A stretch of DNA of 64,000 nucleotides from Eleftheria terrae (GTDB lineage Bacteria; Pseudomonadota; Gammaproteobacteria; Burkholderiales; Burkholderiaceae_C): positions 4,650,001 through 4,714,000 of the forward strand of contig NZ_CP106951.1 of the NCBI RefSeq assembly GCF_030419005.1, in the 5' to 3' direction. Position numbers and translations under genes: made by a program. This document shows, one piece after another, positions 21,614 through 31,166 of the stretch. Below the pieces are notes generated by a model. That model had not been told where the DNA came from. It did not search any database and saw nothing but the letters and a program-made list of their open reading frames with translations. Positions within the stretch are counted from its first letter, which is position 1. Each line of letters opens with the position of its first letter.

Positions 21614-22236
21614 CAGGAAGGTAGCTCCCACTGTCTCGCAACTGCGACTGCGCGCACCCCGGCGACGGCAACGACGGTGGCCACCAGGGTCAGCTCGGCC
21701 GGCAGGCCCAACTGCCGCAGGCCCACGTGCAGCCAGCCGCCGGCGAAGGCCACCACCGCATAGGGCCGGTGGTCCTTGAAGACGGTCGGGATCTCGTTGC
21801 AGACGATGTCGCGCAGCACACCGCCGAAGACCCCGGTGACCACCCCCATCAGCACCGCGATCAGCGGCACATGGCCCAGCGCCAGCGCCAGGTCGACGCC
21901 GGCCGCGGCGAAGAGCCCGAGCCCGAGCGCATCGGGCACCTGGATGGCGCGCTCGGTCAACGCCAGGTGGTGAGCGCGCAGCACCGCCATCGCGACGATG
22001 CCCAGCGCCAGCACCGCCCAGACGTATTCGGGATGCCGCACCCAGAAGAAGGGCCGCTGGTCGAGCAGCAGGTCGCGCAAGGTGCCGCCGCCGAAGGCGG
22101 CCAGGAAGGCCACCACGCAGGCGCCGACCGGGTCGAGCCGCCGGCGCGCCGCCTCCAACAGGCCCGACAATGCAAAGGCGAGCGTGGCCGCCACCTCGAT
22201 CACCAGCCGTATTCCTTCCAGGCGCAGCACTTCCAT
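21604..22236 (-). CDS. TRIC-type cation channel family protein (UPF0126/YicG-like)
   Basis: This 210-residue inner-membrane protein has about seven hydrophobic segments in two related halves. Each half carries the family signature: 'AAFGGGTLRDLLL' in the first and 'GVFGGVLRDIVCNEIP' in the second. Bacterial homologues of trimeric intracellular cation channels share this GGGxxRD pattern and conduct monovalent cations. ATG 22236 gives the normal family length. It is divergent from the TauE/SafE gene, 66 bases apart, so the two promoters share this gap. The physiological role is unknown. Confidence 0.88.
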   Translation of the reverse strand: MEVLRLEGIRLVIEVAATLAFALSGLLEAARRRLDPVGACVVAFLAAFGGGTLRDLLLDQRPFFWVRHPEYVWAVLALGIVAMAVLRAHHLALTERAIQVPDALGLGLFAAAGVDLALALGHVPLIAVLMGVVTGVFGGVLRDIVCNEIPTVFKDHRPYAVVAFAGGWLHVGLRQLGLPAELTLVATVVAVAGVRAVAVARQWELPSWRV

Positions 22237-22302
22237 GGTCCTCGACTTCCCGACCTTTCATTCACATCAGAACATCTTAGTGGCCAGCCAGGTGCGCCAG
22301 CG

Positions 22303-23067
22303 ATGATGGACTGGAGCGCCGCCCTCATCACCGACCCAGCCTTCTACGCCGCCGCGGTGCCGGCGGTGCTGCTGATGGGCCTGTCCAAGAGCGGTTTCGG
22401 TGCCGGCTTCGGCTCGCTGGCGGTGCCCATCATGGCCCTGGCCGTGCCGGTGCCCCAGGCGGCGGCCGTGATGCTGCCGCTGCTGGCGGTGATGGATGCG
22501 CTCGGCGTGCTGGCCTACCGCAAGGCCTGGGACCGCGCGCTGATCCGCCGCCTGCTGCCCGCCGGCCTGCTCGGCACGGTGATCGGCACGCTGCTGTTCG
22601 GCGTGCTGCCGTCGCAGGCGGTGGCGGGCATCGTCGGCGCACTGACCTTGCTGTTCCTGGCCCAACGGCTGCTCTTTCCGCCGCGCGCCGACGCACCGCC
22701 GCCGCCCGACTGGCTGGGCCGGCTGCTGAGCGTGGCCTCCGGCTTCACGAGCTTCGTGGCGCATGCCGGCGGGCCGCCGGTGAGCGCCTACGTGCTGCCG
22801 CTGAAGCTGCCGCCGGTGACCTTCTCGGCCACCATGGCCGTCTACTTCGCGGTCGTCAACGCCTCGAAGTGGCCGGCCTATGCCTGGCTGGGCCTGATCG
22901 ACCTGCGCAACATGGCCACCGCGCTGGTGCTGCTGCCGGTCGCGCCGGTGGGTGTGTGGGCCGGCGTGCGCCTGGTGCGGCATGTGCGGCCCGAATGGTT
23001 CTACCGCTGGATCTACCTCGGCATGTTCCTCACCGGCGCGAAGCTGCTCTGGGACAGCCTGCGCTGA
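22303..23067 (+). CDS. TauE/SafE-family membrane transporter
   Basis: This 254-residue inner-membrane protein has about eight hydrophobic helices and the TauE/SafE hallmarks 'LLMGLSKSGFGAGFG' in the first half and 'SGFTSFVAHAGGPPVSAYVL' in the second. Family members export sulfoacetate, sulfite or other organic anions, but the substrate here cannot be told. ATG 22303 is followed directly by a second ATG (22306); either is possible. It converges with the kefC-like gene: a GGGGGC/GCCCCC inverted repeat (23071-23076 with 23088-23093) lies at the junction. Confidence 0.9.
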   Translation: MMDWSAALITDPAFYAAAVPAVLLMGLSKSGFGAGFGSLAVPIMALAVPVPQAAAVMLPLLAVMDALGVLAYRKAWDRALIRRLLPAGLLGTVIGTLLFGVLPSQAVAGIVGALTLLFLAQRLLFPPRADAPPPPDWLGRLLSVASGFTSFVAHAGGPPVSAYVLPLKLPPVTFSATMAVYFAVVNASKWPAYAWLGLIDLRNMATALVLLPVAPVGVWAGVRLVRHVRPEWFYRWIYLGMFLTGAKLLWDSLR

Positions 23068-23082
23068 GCCGGGGGCGGGCCG

Positions 23083-24897
23083 CTACTGCCCCCAGCCTTC
23101 GCGCTGGCGCTGCTCACGGTCTTGCCGCTCCTGGGCGAACAGCTCCTCCAGCTGCTGGCGGCCCAGCTTGGCCAGCGCGACCAGCTTGGCCTGGTCGCGG
23201 TAGTGCGGGCGCTGCTCCTCCAGCTGCTGCACGGTGTGGCGCCGGAAGCGCATCGCCAGCTGGCGCGCCTGGTGCGGCAGCCAGCCCATGGCTTCCAGCA
23301 CGCTGCGCCCGCTCATCAGGGCCGAGTCGAGCGTCTCGCGCTCGATCAGCTGCACCTGGCGCTCGCGCAATTCGTGCCAGTGGGTGACGTTGCGGGCGCG
23401 GGCCACCACGGTGAGGTGGGGGAAGTGCTCGCGGGCCAGGTCGGCCACCTTCAGGCTCTGGTCGATGTCGTCGATCGCCAGCACCAGCACCCGCGCTTTT
23501 GCGGCGCCCGCCATGCGCAGCAGGTCGAGCCGGGTGGCGTCGCCGTAGAACACTCGCCAGCCGAAGCGGCGCACCGTCTCCACCTGTTCGGCATCATGCT
23601 CCAGCACGGTGGCCGGGATGCCGTTGGCGTACATCATGCGGCCAATGATCTGGCCGTAGCGGCCGAAGCCGGCGATGATCACCGGCGCTTCCTGCGGCTC
23701 GTTGATCTCCGACATCGGCGGCGCCTTGCCGGCGGCCAGCCGGGGCAGCAGCCAGCGGTCCACCGCGACCAGCAGCAGCGGGGTGACCAGCATCGACAGC
23801 GCCACCGCCGCCAGCAGCAGCGAGGCGGTCGCTGCATCCATCAGCTGCGCCTGGCTGGCCGTCTGGAACACCACGAAGCCGAATTCGCCACCCTGCGCCA
23901 GCAGCAGGATGAACACCGGCCGCTCGCCCTGTGGCAGCGGAATGGCGCGTGCGATGCCCCACATCACCAGCAGCTTGGCCCCCAGGAAGCCCACCAGCAG
24001 CAGCGCCACCAGCACCGGCTGCTGCATCACCACGCCGAAGTCGATGGAGGTGCCCACCGCAATGAAGAACAGCCCGAGCAGCAGGCCCTTGAACGGCTCC
24101 AGATCGGTCTCGAGCTGGCGGCGGTACTCGTTTTCGGCGAGCAGCACGCCGGCCAGGAAGGCGCCCAGCGCCATCGACAGCTGCACCAGCTGCATCAGCG
24201 CCGCAATCGCCACCACCAGCAGCAGCGCCGCGGCGGTGAAGACCTCCGGCGTGCGGCTGTTGGCGATCCAGCGCAACGCCGGACGCAACAGCAGCCGCCC
24301 GCCCAGCACGATGGCGGCCACCATGCCGGCCGCCTTCAGCGCGCCCCAGCCGGCCGGCGCGTCCGCATGCGAGAGCGCGCCGCTGCCCAGCAGCGGCACC
24401 AGGGCCAGGATGGGAATGGCGGCAATGTCCTGCAGCAGCGCGATGGACAGCACCGACTGCCCGGAGCGGGTCGACATCAGGTTGCGCTCGTCCAGCGCGC
24501 CCAGCGCGATGGCGGTGGACGACATCGCCAGCCCGAGCGAGGCGGCCAGCGCGAGCTTCCACGGCACGCCGGCCAGCAGCGCGGCGCCGAGGAGGAGGCC
24601 GGTGCAGCCGAGCATCTGCGCGCTGCCCCAGCCGAAGATCGGCCGGCGCATGGCCCACAGCCGGCGCGGCTCCAGCTCCAGGCCGATGAGGAACAGCATC
24701 AGCACCACGCCGAACTCGGCGAAGTGCAGGATCTGCTGCGCGTCGGTGACCAGCTTCAGGCCCCAGGGACCGATGGCGATGCCAGCAGCCAGGTAGCCGA
24801 TGATGGCGCTCAGCCCCAGCGCACGCGCCAGCGGCACGGCGATGACGGCCGCAGCCAGGTAGATCAGCGAGTTGCTCAGCCAGGAGGTGTGTTCCAT
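23083..24897 (-). CDS. kefC: KefC-like monovalent cation:proton antiporter (CPA2) with TrkA-N domain
   Basis: This 604-residue protein has an N-terminal CPA2 exchanger of 12-13 helices (about 1-385) with family motifs such as 'GIAIGPWGL' and 'LIGLELEPRRLW'. A cytoplasmic TrkA-N nucleotide-binding domain follows (about 410-530), with the Rossmann loop 'IIAGFGRYGQIIGR' and 'VFYGDATRLDLL'. The C-terminus is a charged helix. This is the domain order of glutathione-gated potassium efflux systems KefB/KefC, which acidify the cytoplasm during electrophile stress. The kefF-like gene directly upstream on the same strand strengthens the assignment. Confidence 0.9.
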   Translation of the reverse strand: MEHTSWLSNSLIYLAAAVIAVPLARALGLSAIIGYLAAGIAIGPWGLKLVTDAQQILHFAEFGVVLMLFLIGLELEPRRLWAMRRPIFGWGSAQMLGCTGLLLGAALLAGVPWKLALAASLGLAMSSTAIALGALDERNLMSTRSGQSVLSIALLQDIAAIPILALVPLLGSGALSHADAPAGWGALKAAGMVAAIVLGGRLLLRPALRWIANSRTPEVFTAAALLLVVAIAALMQLVQLSMALGAFLAGVLLAENEYRRQLETDLEPFKGLLLGLFFIAVGTSIDFGVVMQQPVLVALLLVGFLGAKLLVMWGIARAIPLPQGERPVFILLLAQGGEFGFVVFQTASQAQLMDAATASLLLAAVALSMLVTPLLLVAVDRWLLPRLAAGKAPPMSEINEPQEAPVIIAGFGRYGQIIGRMMYANGIPATVLEHDAEQVETVRRFGWRVFYGDATRLDLLRMAGAAKARVLVLAIDDIDQSLKVADLAREHFPHLTVVARARNVTHWHELRERQVQLIERETLDSALMSGRSVLEAMGWLPHQARQLAMRFRRHTVQQLEEQRPHYRDQAKLVALAKLGRQQLEELFAQERQDREQRQREGWGQ

Positions 24898-25040
24898 CGG
24901 GGGGAAGGCGAGGCGCGGTTGGGGAGGCAGGGGCGAATGATGTCAGAGGCGGCGGGCAGCCGGGCCGGTGCGGCAGGACGCACGGAGTGCAGCGCGCGCC
25001 GTGCGGCCGGCCCGGACGGCGGCCGGGCGGGTGCCGGCCC

Positions 25041-25646
25041 TCACGCCGCCGGCCGGGCCGACGCGGGAACCAGGCACTGCGGGCATTGCTCCAGCTCGTC
25101 CAGCTCCGGCCAGTCGGGATGGCTGCGCAGGCGGTCGGTGAACACGGTGACATGGGCCTGCAGCTGCTCGGGCGTCACGCGGTGGGCACCGTGCAGCAGC
25201 AGGGGCGGCAGGAAGCGCATGCCGCACAGCGCCGCGGTCTGTTCGTAAGGCGGCAGGAAGGCGTCGAAGAAATAGCGGTTGTAGCCACCCGGGTGGTAGC
25301 TCTCCTGCGGGCCGCCGGTGGAGGCCACCAGCCACAGGTCCTTGCCACGCAGCCGGGTGGCGCTGCCGCCATAGGCCCAGTCGTAGGTCAGCACCTCGTC
25401 GACCCACAGCTTCATCAGCGCCGGCATGCCATACCACTGCACCGGGTGCAGCCAGACCACCAGCCGCGCCTCTTCCAATGCCGCCTGTTCGGCGGCGATG
25501 TCGATCAGGTAGTCAGGGTACAGCGCATAGAGGTCGCGCACCTCGACCAGGCCGGGCGGCAGGGCGTGCGCGCTGTTCATCAGGGCACGGGTGACCCGGG
25601 AATGCTGGAGCTGGGGATGGGCGGCGAGGATCTGGATGGAGGCCAT
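25041..25646 (-). CDS. kefF: KefF-like NAD(P)H oxidoreductase (flavodoxin fold)
   Basis: This 201-residue protein belongs to the NQO1/KefF flavodoxin-like family. Visible signatures are 'LAAHPQLQHSRV' (FMN phosphate loop), 'VVWLHPVQWYGMPALMKLW' and 'GPQESYHPGG'. In enterobacteria KefF binds and activates KefC and also reduces quinones. Here kefF precedes kefC on the same strand with a 143-base gap, as expected for an operon. ATG 25646 is the first codon of the conserved N-terminus; the frame extends to 25856 without conserved sequence. The pairing is inferred from order and family. Confidence 0.87.
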   Translation of the reverse strand: MASIQILAAHPQLQHSRVTRALMNSAHALPPGLVEVRDLYALYPDYLIDIAAEQAALEEARLVVWLHPVQWYGMPALMKLWVDEVLTYDWAYGGSATRLRGKDLWLVASTGGPQESYHPGGYNRYFFDAFLPPYEQTAALCGMRFLPPLLLHGAHRVTPEQLQAHVTVFTDRLRSHPDWPELDELEQCPQCLVPASARPAA

Positions 25647-25794
25647 GGTGTCGCGCAGGTGACGGTCTCGGGAACGGTTTGTGTCGATGCTGGCGGGATG
25701 CGATCCGCCGCTACCATTAGAACCCGTCCTGGCAGCCCGCCGCGTGCGGCCGGCCGGACGACCCGTGTGGCCTCGAGCAGCCGTGGAGGGCGTG

Positions 25795-26421
25795 ATGCCG
25801 GTGATCGTGGTGGCCAACCCCAAGGGGGGCGTTGGCAAGTCGACCTTGTCCACCAACCTGGCCGGCTACCTGGCGGCGCAAGGCCATCGGGTGATGCTGG
25901 GCGACGTGGACCGGCAGCAGTCGGCCCGCACCTGGCTGTCCTTGCGTCCACCGCAGGCGGCGGCCATCACCGGCTGGGACATCGAGCGCGAAGACCGGCT
26001 CAAGCCACCCAAGGGCACCACCCATGTGGTGCTCGACACGCCGGCCGGCCTGCACGGCAAACGGCTGGAGGCGGTGATGCGGCTGGCCGACCGCATCCTG
26101 GTGCCGCTGCAGCCCAGCCTGTTCGACATCTATGCCACGGCCGACTTCCTGGCCCTGGTTCGCGCCCACCGTCGTTCCGCGCGCGTGCAGGTGGGCCTGG
26201 TCGGCATGCGGGTGCGCGAGGGCACCATCGCGGCCGACCAGCTGAAGGCCTATGTCGCCACGCTGGCCGAGCCGGTGGTGGGCCAGCTGCGCGACACCCA
26301 GCACTACATCCAGCTCGCCGCGCACGGCCTCACGCTATGGGACGTGGCGCCCAGCCGGGTCGAGCGCGACCTGGCGCAGTGGCAGCCGATCTGCCGCTGG
26401 CTCGAAGAAGACCCCCATTAG
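25795..26421 (+). CDS. ParA/MinD-type P-loop ATPase
   Basis: This 208-residue ParA-family ATPase starts 'MPVIVVANPKGGVGKST', with the deviant Walker A lysine pair (KGGxGKST). 'MLGDVDRQQSARTWLSLRP' is Walker A-prime and 'VVLDTPAGLHG' is Walker B. There is no ParB gene beside it, so this is probably an orphan ParA used for placing a cytoplasmic or membrane cluster instead of the chromosome. ATG 25795 is chosen for the GGAGGG four bases upstream. The MaoC gene follows after 19 bases and is probably co-transcribed. Confidence 0.87.
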   Translation: MPVIVVANPKGGVGKSTLSTNLAGYLAAQGHRVMLGDVDRQQSARTWLSLRPPQAAAITGWDIEREDRLKPPKGTTHVVLDTPAGLHGKRLEAVMRLADRILVPLQPSLFDIYATADFLALVRAHRRSARVQVGLVGMRVREGTIAADQLKAYVATLAEPVVGQLRDTQHYIQLAAHGLTLWDVAPSRVERDLAQWQPICRWLEEDPH

Positions 26422-26440
26422 CACACCCCCGCCGTACGCC

Positions 26441-26896
26441 ATGACCATCTTTGAACATCTGCAGGACCTGGAGGCCCGGGTCGGCCAGTCGATCGGCACC
26501 AGCGACTGGATCACCATCGACCAGTCGCGCATCGACCGTTTTGCCGAGGCCACTGGCGACCACCAGTGGATCCATGTCGATCCCGAGCGGGCCCGCAGCG
26601 GCCCCTTTGGCACCACGGTGGCGCATGGCTTCCTGACACTGAGCCTGCTGCCGGCCTTCTTCGCCACCGGCTTCGAGATCCGCCGCAGCGGGCTGGGGGT
26701 CAACTACGGCCTCAACAAGGTGCGCTTCCCGGCGCCGGTGCCGGTGGGCAGCCGGCTGAGGGCGCACTTCCGCCTGCTGGGCTACGAGGGCGTCGACAAC
26801 GGCGGCGCGCAGCTGACGATCGAGGTCAGCGTGGAGCGCGAGGGTTCCGCCAAGCCGGTCTGCGTGGCCGAGTCCATCACCCGTCGCTACCCCTAA
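26441..26896 (+). CDS. MaoC-family (R)-specific enoyl-CoA hydratase
   Basis: This 151-residue protein is a single hotdog-fold MaoC/NodN-type dehydratase. The hydratase-2 motif is intact: 'FAEATGDHQWIHVDPERA' contains the catalytic Asp and His. 'GTTVAHGFLTLSLLP' and 'NYGLNKVRFPAPVPVGS' are also typical. It should hydrate trans-2-enoyl-CoA to (R)-3-hydroxyacyl-CoA, linking fatty-acid breakdown to polyhydroxyalkanoate or other routes. ATG 26441 begins the conserved N-terminus. It sits 19 bases after the ParA gene with no obvious functional link. Confidence 0.92.
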   Translation: MTIFEHLQDLEARVGQSIGTSDWITIDQSRIDRFAEATGDHQWIHVDPERARSGPFGTTVAHGFLTLSLLPAFFATGFEIRRSGLGVNYGLNKVRFPAPVPVGSRLRAHFRLLGYEGVDNGGAQLTIEVSVEREGSAKPVCVAESITRRYP

Positions 26897-27024
26897 ACGG
26901 ACGCATTGTGGCGCGCCGCGCCTCCCCCTTATTAGGGGTGTGTCGGCCCTGCGTGCTCGGCTAGCATCTTGGCCGTCCCACCACGACGGCGGGACTGACG
27001 GCCTGTGGTGTAAAGGGGCGAGAA

Positions 27025-27762
27025 ATGCGAGTGCTGCTGGTCGATGACCATCCTTTGATCCTGTCCGCCCTGCAAAGCGTGATCCAGGGCATCGGCGACG
27101 ATGTCGTGGTCACCGGCGTCGCCACCGCACGCGCTGCGCGCGAGGCCCTGGCGCAGAAGCAGGGCGACTACGACCTGGTCCTGCTGGACCTGGCGCTGGG
27201 CGATGCCAACGGCTTCGACCTGCTGGCCGACCTGCGCCAGACCTACCCGGCGCTGCCGGTGGTCGTGATCTCCGCCTCCGACCGCACCAGCGACGTGATC
27301 CGGGCCATCGACATGGGCGCCATGGGCTTCGTGCCGAAGCGCGCCTCCAACGACACCCTCTGTGAAGCGCTGCGCCTGGTCATGGCCGGCAGCGTCTACG
27401 TGCCGCCGATGAGCATGGGCATGGACAGCGGCCTGGAGGCTGCCGCCCCCGGCGTCCCGGGCCAGGCACGGGCCTCGGTCGGCGGCGTGGCGGCCCAGGC
27501 CAACTACCAGACCCAGCCCTCGCTCGCGTCGCTCGGGCTGACGCCGCGCCAGACCGATGTGCTGGCCCTGCTGCTGCAAGGCAAGCCCAACAAGCTGATC
27601 GCCCGCGAGCTGAACCTTTCGGTCGAGACTGTCAAGGACCATGTGGCCGCGGTGCTGCGCGCGCTGGGCGTCAACTCGCGGACGCAGGCCGTGCTGGCGG
27701 TCAGCCAGATCACGCAGCAATACGGCAGCTTCTCCACCTGGCGTTCGCCCACCCCGCACTGA
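27025..27762 (+). CDS. LuxR/FixJ-type response regulator
   Basis: This 245-residue regulator has an N-terminal receiver domain (about 1-120) with the acidic pair D7-D8, phospho-acceptor D55 in 'LVLLDLALGD', and the conserved Lys in 'FVPKRAS'. A linker (about 140-165) leads to a C-terminal LuxR-type helix-turn-helix ('LTPRQTDVLALLLQGKPNKLIARELNLS', split by its turn). It should bind DNA when phosphorylated, most likely by the hybrid kinase two genes downstream. GGGGCG lies just before ATG 27025. The gap to the radical SAM gene is 31 bases. Confidence 0.93.
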   Translation: MRVLLVDDHPLILSALQSVIQGIGDDVVVTGVATARAAREALAQKQGDYDLVLLDLALGDANGFDLLADLRQTYPALPVVVISASDRTSDVIRAIDMGAMGFVPKRASNDTLCEALRLVMAGSVYVPPMSMGMDSGLEAAAPGVPGQARASVGGVAAQANYQTQPSLASLGLTPRQTDVLALLLQGKPNKLIARELNLSVETVKDHVAAVLRALGVNSRTQAVLAVSQITQQYGSFSTWRSPTPH

Positions 27763-27793
27763 CCGCTCGCCTCATCGAGATGGGAGCCCGGCC

Positions 27794-29332
27794 ATGCGCG
27801 TCGCGATCATTGCCGTCTTCACCGATTACCACCGCCGCGGGGCGCATCACCGGGGAGCGATGCAGCCGCAGATCGGCCCGCTGATCGCCGCGCTGCTGCC
27901 CGACTGGTGTGATGTCGACATCATCAACGACACCTGGGAAGACCCGGACTGGAGCAAGACCTACGACCTGGTCTTCCTGTCCTGCCTGCACGCCGACTTC
28001 GACCGCGCCCGCCAGATCTCTCACTATTTCCGCCGCCGCGGCGCGCTGACCGTGCTGGGCGGCGGCATGGCGAGCGACTATCCGCAGCTGTGCCGGCCCT
28101 ACTTCGACGCGGTGGCGGTGGGTGACCCGGAACGCACGGTGCCGCGCATCGTCAACGACGCCCGCCGACGCCAGCTGCAGCCGCTGTACCGTTCGCTGGA
28201 CGGCTCGCCCGACGACGCCCCGGTGCCGCGGATCGGCCCGGTGGCGCACAAGCAGCTCTTTCCGCTCGCGGTGGAGGCCAGCCGTGGCTGCCCCTACACC
28301 TGCGACTTCTGTGTGCTGACCGAGCGCGGCCAGGGCCACCGGCCGCGCCAGGTGGCGTCGGTGGTGCGCGACATCGTGGCCGGCCGCGAGGCGCTGCGCC
28401 TGGCCGGCATCACCGGCTGGAAGCAGCGCATGCTGGTGCTCTATGACAACAACCTGGCGGGCAACCTCAAGTGGTTCCGCGAGCTGTGCCACGCCTTGAA
28501 GAAGCTGGACGTGCTGTGGGGCGCCTGCCTGACCTTCAACGTGATCGCCAACCGCGAGCTGCTCAAGCTGATGTACGACTGCGGCTGCCGCTCGGTCTTC
28601 GTCGGCCTGGAGACCTTCAACCCGGCGGCGCTGGCCGACATGTGCAAGCCGCAGAACAACATCGGCAAGATCGAGCAGGCCATCGCGCAGACGCGCGACG
28701 AAGGCATCCTGCCGATTGCCGGCCTGATGGTCAGCGCGGTGCACGACGACCCGGCCTACATCCGCTCCTTGCCCGCGCGGCTGAAGGCCAGCGGGCTGCA
28801 TGTGCCGAGCTTCCTGTCCTTCGAGACGCCGTTTCCCGGCACGCCGCTGTTCCAGCGCATGGTGTCGGACCCGCGGCCGCTGTTCCTGCCGCATGCCAAC
28901 CTCTACGACTTCAGCTCCTACACCCTGGTGCTGCGGCCGCAAAAGAGCAGCCTGCCTGACTTCATCGACGCCTACCGCGACACGCTGGGGCAGGTGCATG
29001 CGCCGTCGAACCGCCTGGCCAAGCTGGCCGACGACCTGCCGCGCCTGCTGCGACGCGGGTCGTGGACGGCGGCCGCGCTCGACGTGGGCGACATGTTGAG
29101 CGCCGGTGTGCGTCCCGCGCCGGGGCGCACCTACACTGCCGGCACCGACCCTCTGCCGCCGGAGCGGGTGCCGTTCGCGGCCGATGATTTCAGCTCCGAG
29201 GCCCAGCGCCTGGACATCTGCAGCCCCACCCCCGTCACCGACGAGGATGGGCGCGTGCTCGATGCCTGGCTGCCTGCGCGGCAGCAGCGGGTGCGCACCG
29301 ACAACCTGCATGCGATGAAGGTCGCCGTCTGA
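27794..29332 (+). CDS. Radical SAM protein with B12-binding-like N-terminal domain
   Basis: This 512-residue protein has an N-terminal cobalamin-binding-like Rossmann region (about 1-150; 'IGPLIAALLPDW', 'VFLSCLHAD', 'VLGGGMASD') and a radical SAM core with the [4Fe-4S] cysteines C166, C170 and C173 in 'GCPYTCDFC'. The region after the core has family features such as 'CLTFNVIANRELLKLM' and 'SVFVGLETFNPAAL'. The DxHxxG cobalamin-base motif is not clear, so B12 use is uncertain. It may methylate or rearrange an unknown substrate. ATG 27794 follows GGGAG. It sits in a four-gene block between a response regulator and a hybrid kinase, an unusual context that suggests its product or substrate is sensed or controlled by the pair. 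Confidence 0.87.
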   Translation: MRVAIIAVFTDYHRRGAHHRGAMQPQIGPLIAALLPDWCDVDIINDTWEDPDWSKTYDLVFLSCLHADFDRARQISHYFRRRGALTVLGGGMASDYPQLCRPYFDAVAVGDPERTVPRIVNDARRRQLQPLYRSLDGSPDDAPVPRIGPVAHKQLFPLAVEASRGCPYTCDFCVLTERGQGHRPRQVASVVRDIVAGREALRLAGITGWKQRMLVLYDNNLAGNLKWFRELCHALKKLDVLWGACLTFNVIANRELLKLMYDCGCRSVFVGLETFNPAALADMCKPQNNIGKIEQAIAQTRDEGILPIAGLMVSAVHDDPAYIRSLPARLKASGLHVPSFLSFETPFPGTPLFQRMVSDPRPLFLPHANLYDFSSYTLVLRPQKSSLPDFIDAYRDTLGQVHAPSNRLAKLADDLPRLLRRGSWTAAALDVGDMLSAGVRPAPGRTYTAGTDPLPPERVPFAADDFSSEAQRLDICSPTPVTDEDGRVLDAWLPARQQRVRTDNLHAMKVAV

Positions 29333-29336
29333 TGCC

Positions 29337-31166
29337 ATGACTCCATCCAAGACCCTGCCCGCGACCGCGGAGAGCCTGGCGCCGCCGCCGGTGGACCGCG
29401 GCGGCGACTGGCCTGACCATGTCCGCAACCTCTACGCCTACTCGGCGTCCAGCCTGGGCGGCAACCTGATCGGCGCCATCGTGGTGGTGATCCTCCACCT
29501 CGAGACCGCCGAGCGCACCACGCTGGCCCTGTGGGCCGGCTGCTTCATCGCGCAATGGCTGTACCGCTTCCTGATCGCCCGGCGCTTCTCGGCCATCCAG
29601 ACCCGCCCGGACACCGACTTCCGCCTCTGGCGGCGCCGCTGGGTGGTCGGTGTCTATGCCTCGGGCGCGACCTGGGGCACGGCCGCCTGGCTGCTCTATG
29701 GGTCGGGCGGCAACATCCAGCAGATCGGGCTGATCCTGACGATCTACAGCTTCTGTGTCGCCTCGGTACCGGTGCTGGCCGAGCAGCGCACCGTCTTCAT
29801 GGTGTTCATCGGGCTGTGTTTCGTGCCCACCGTGCTGGCCATCGCGAAGGAAGCCAACCTCTACAGCCTGGAGCTCAGCGGCGTGTTGCTGCTGGTGATG
29901 GGCATGACGGCGGTGCTGGGCCGCAACTACCGCCAGGCGATGGACCGGGTGATCGAGCTCAAGACCCGCACCGAGCAACTGCTGGAACAGCTGCGCCTGG
30001 AGAAGGCCGCGGCCGACGAGGCGCGCCGGGCGGCCGAGGTGGCCAACCGCGCCAAGACCCAGTTCTTCGCCGCCGCCAGCCATGACCTGCGCCAACCGCT
30101 GCATGCGGTGGGGCTGTTCGCCGAAGCCTTGCGCAACAAGAGCCGCGACGAGGAAGTGATCCAGCTGGTCAACAGCATCAACAGCTCGGTGGATGCGCTC
30201 GAAGGCCTGTTCAGCGAGCTGCTCGACATCACCAAGATCGACACCGGCGCCGTCGAGTCGCGTCCGCAGAACTTCAGCCTGCGCGACCTGTTCGCCCGGC
30301 TGCGCCTGCACTATGAGCCGACCGCCTTCGAAAAAGGCCTGGACCTCAAGTTCCGCGGCGAGCAGCACTTTGCCTATGCCGACCCGGTGCTGGTCGACCG
30401 CATCCTGCGCAACCTGATCTCCAATGCCATCCGCTACACCGAGGATGGCGGCGTGCTGGTGTCCTGCCGCCTGCGCGGCGACCGCCTGCTGCTGCAGGTG
30501 TGGGACTCCGGCATCGGCATCCGCGAGGCCGAGCAGGCACGGGTGTTCGAGGAGTTCTACCAGGTGCATCCCGACCAGCCGCTGCCGGCCAACCAGCGCA
30601 AGGGCCTGGGGCTGGGCCTGGCCATCGTGCGCCGGCTGGCCAGCCTGATGAACGCGCCGCTGCTGCTGCGTTCACGCCCGGGCCATGGCACCGTCTTCAC
30701 GCTCGAGGTGCCGCTGGGCAAGGCGGTGCGAGCGGCCGAGTCGGCGGCCAGCAAGCCGCCGCTCGGCCTGACGCTGGACCGCCGGCTGGTGGTGGTGGTC
30801 GAGGACGAGCCGGCCGTGCGCGATGGCCTGGAGGTGCTGCTCAAGGGCTGGGGCGCCACCGTCGCGGCGTTCGACTCGGTCAGCGAATGCCGCCACTGGG
30901 CCGAGCAGGCCCGCCAGCAGGGCCAGGACCCGGACCTGGTGATCGTGGACTACCGCATCGACCAGACCAGCACCGGCATCGACGCGCTGCTGGCGTTGCG
31001 CGAGCACTTCGGTGCCGACCTCCCGGCCATCATGGTCACCGGCAGCAGCACTGCCGGCCTCGAGGCGGAGGCCGGCAAGCACAACTTCCACCTGCTGATC
31101 AAGCCCGTGGTGCCGAACAAGCTGCGCGCCATGATCGCCTTCAAGCTGGGCGTGCGCAGCAAATGA
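29337..31166 (+). CDS. Membrane hybrid histidine kinase/response regulator
   Basis: This 609-residue sensor has an N-terminal membrane part of about five or six helices (residues 38-205) and a coiled coil ('LLEQLRLEKAAADEARRA'). The HisKA domain has the phospho-accepting H249 in 'ASHDLRQPLHAV'. The HATPase_c domain contains 'NAIRYTEDGGV' and 'GLGLGLAIVRRLASLM'. The C-terminal receiver has D538 in 'LVIVDYRID'. The stop of the radical SAM gene lies four bases upstream and the hydrolase gene overlaps the end by four bases, so the genes are tightly coupled. The signal is unknown; sensing through the membrane helices is inferred. Confidence 0.93.
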   Translation: MTPSKTLPATAESLAPPPVDRGGDWPDHVRNLYAYSASSLGGNLIGAIVVVILHLETAERTTLALWAGCFIAQWLYRFLIARRFSAIQTRPDTDFRLWRRRWVVGVYASGATWGTAAWLLYGSGGNIQQIGLILTIYSFCVASVPVLAEQRTVFMVFIGLCFVPTVLAIAKEANLYSLELSGVLLLVMGMTAVLGRNYRQAMDRVIELKTRTEQLLEQLRLEKAAADEARRAAEVANRAKTQFFAAASHDLRQPLHAVGLFAEALRNKSRDEEVIQLVNSINSSVDALEGLFSELLDITKIDTGAVESRPQNFSLRDLFARLRLHYEPTAFEKGLDLKFRGEQHFAYADPVLVDRILRNLISNAIRYTEDGGVLVSCRLRGDRLLLQVWDSGIGIREAEQARVFEEFYQVHPDQPLPANQRKGLGLGLAIVRRLASLMNAPLLLRSRPGHGTVFTLEVPLGKAVRAAESAASKPPLGLTLDRRLVVVVEDEPAVRDGLEVLLKGWGATVAAFDSVSECRHWAEQARQQGQDPDLVIVDYRIDQTSTGIDALLALREHFGADLPAIMVTGSSTAGLEAEAGKHNFHLLIKPVVPNKLRAMIAFKLGVRSK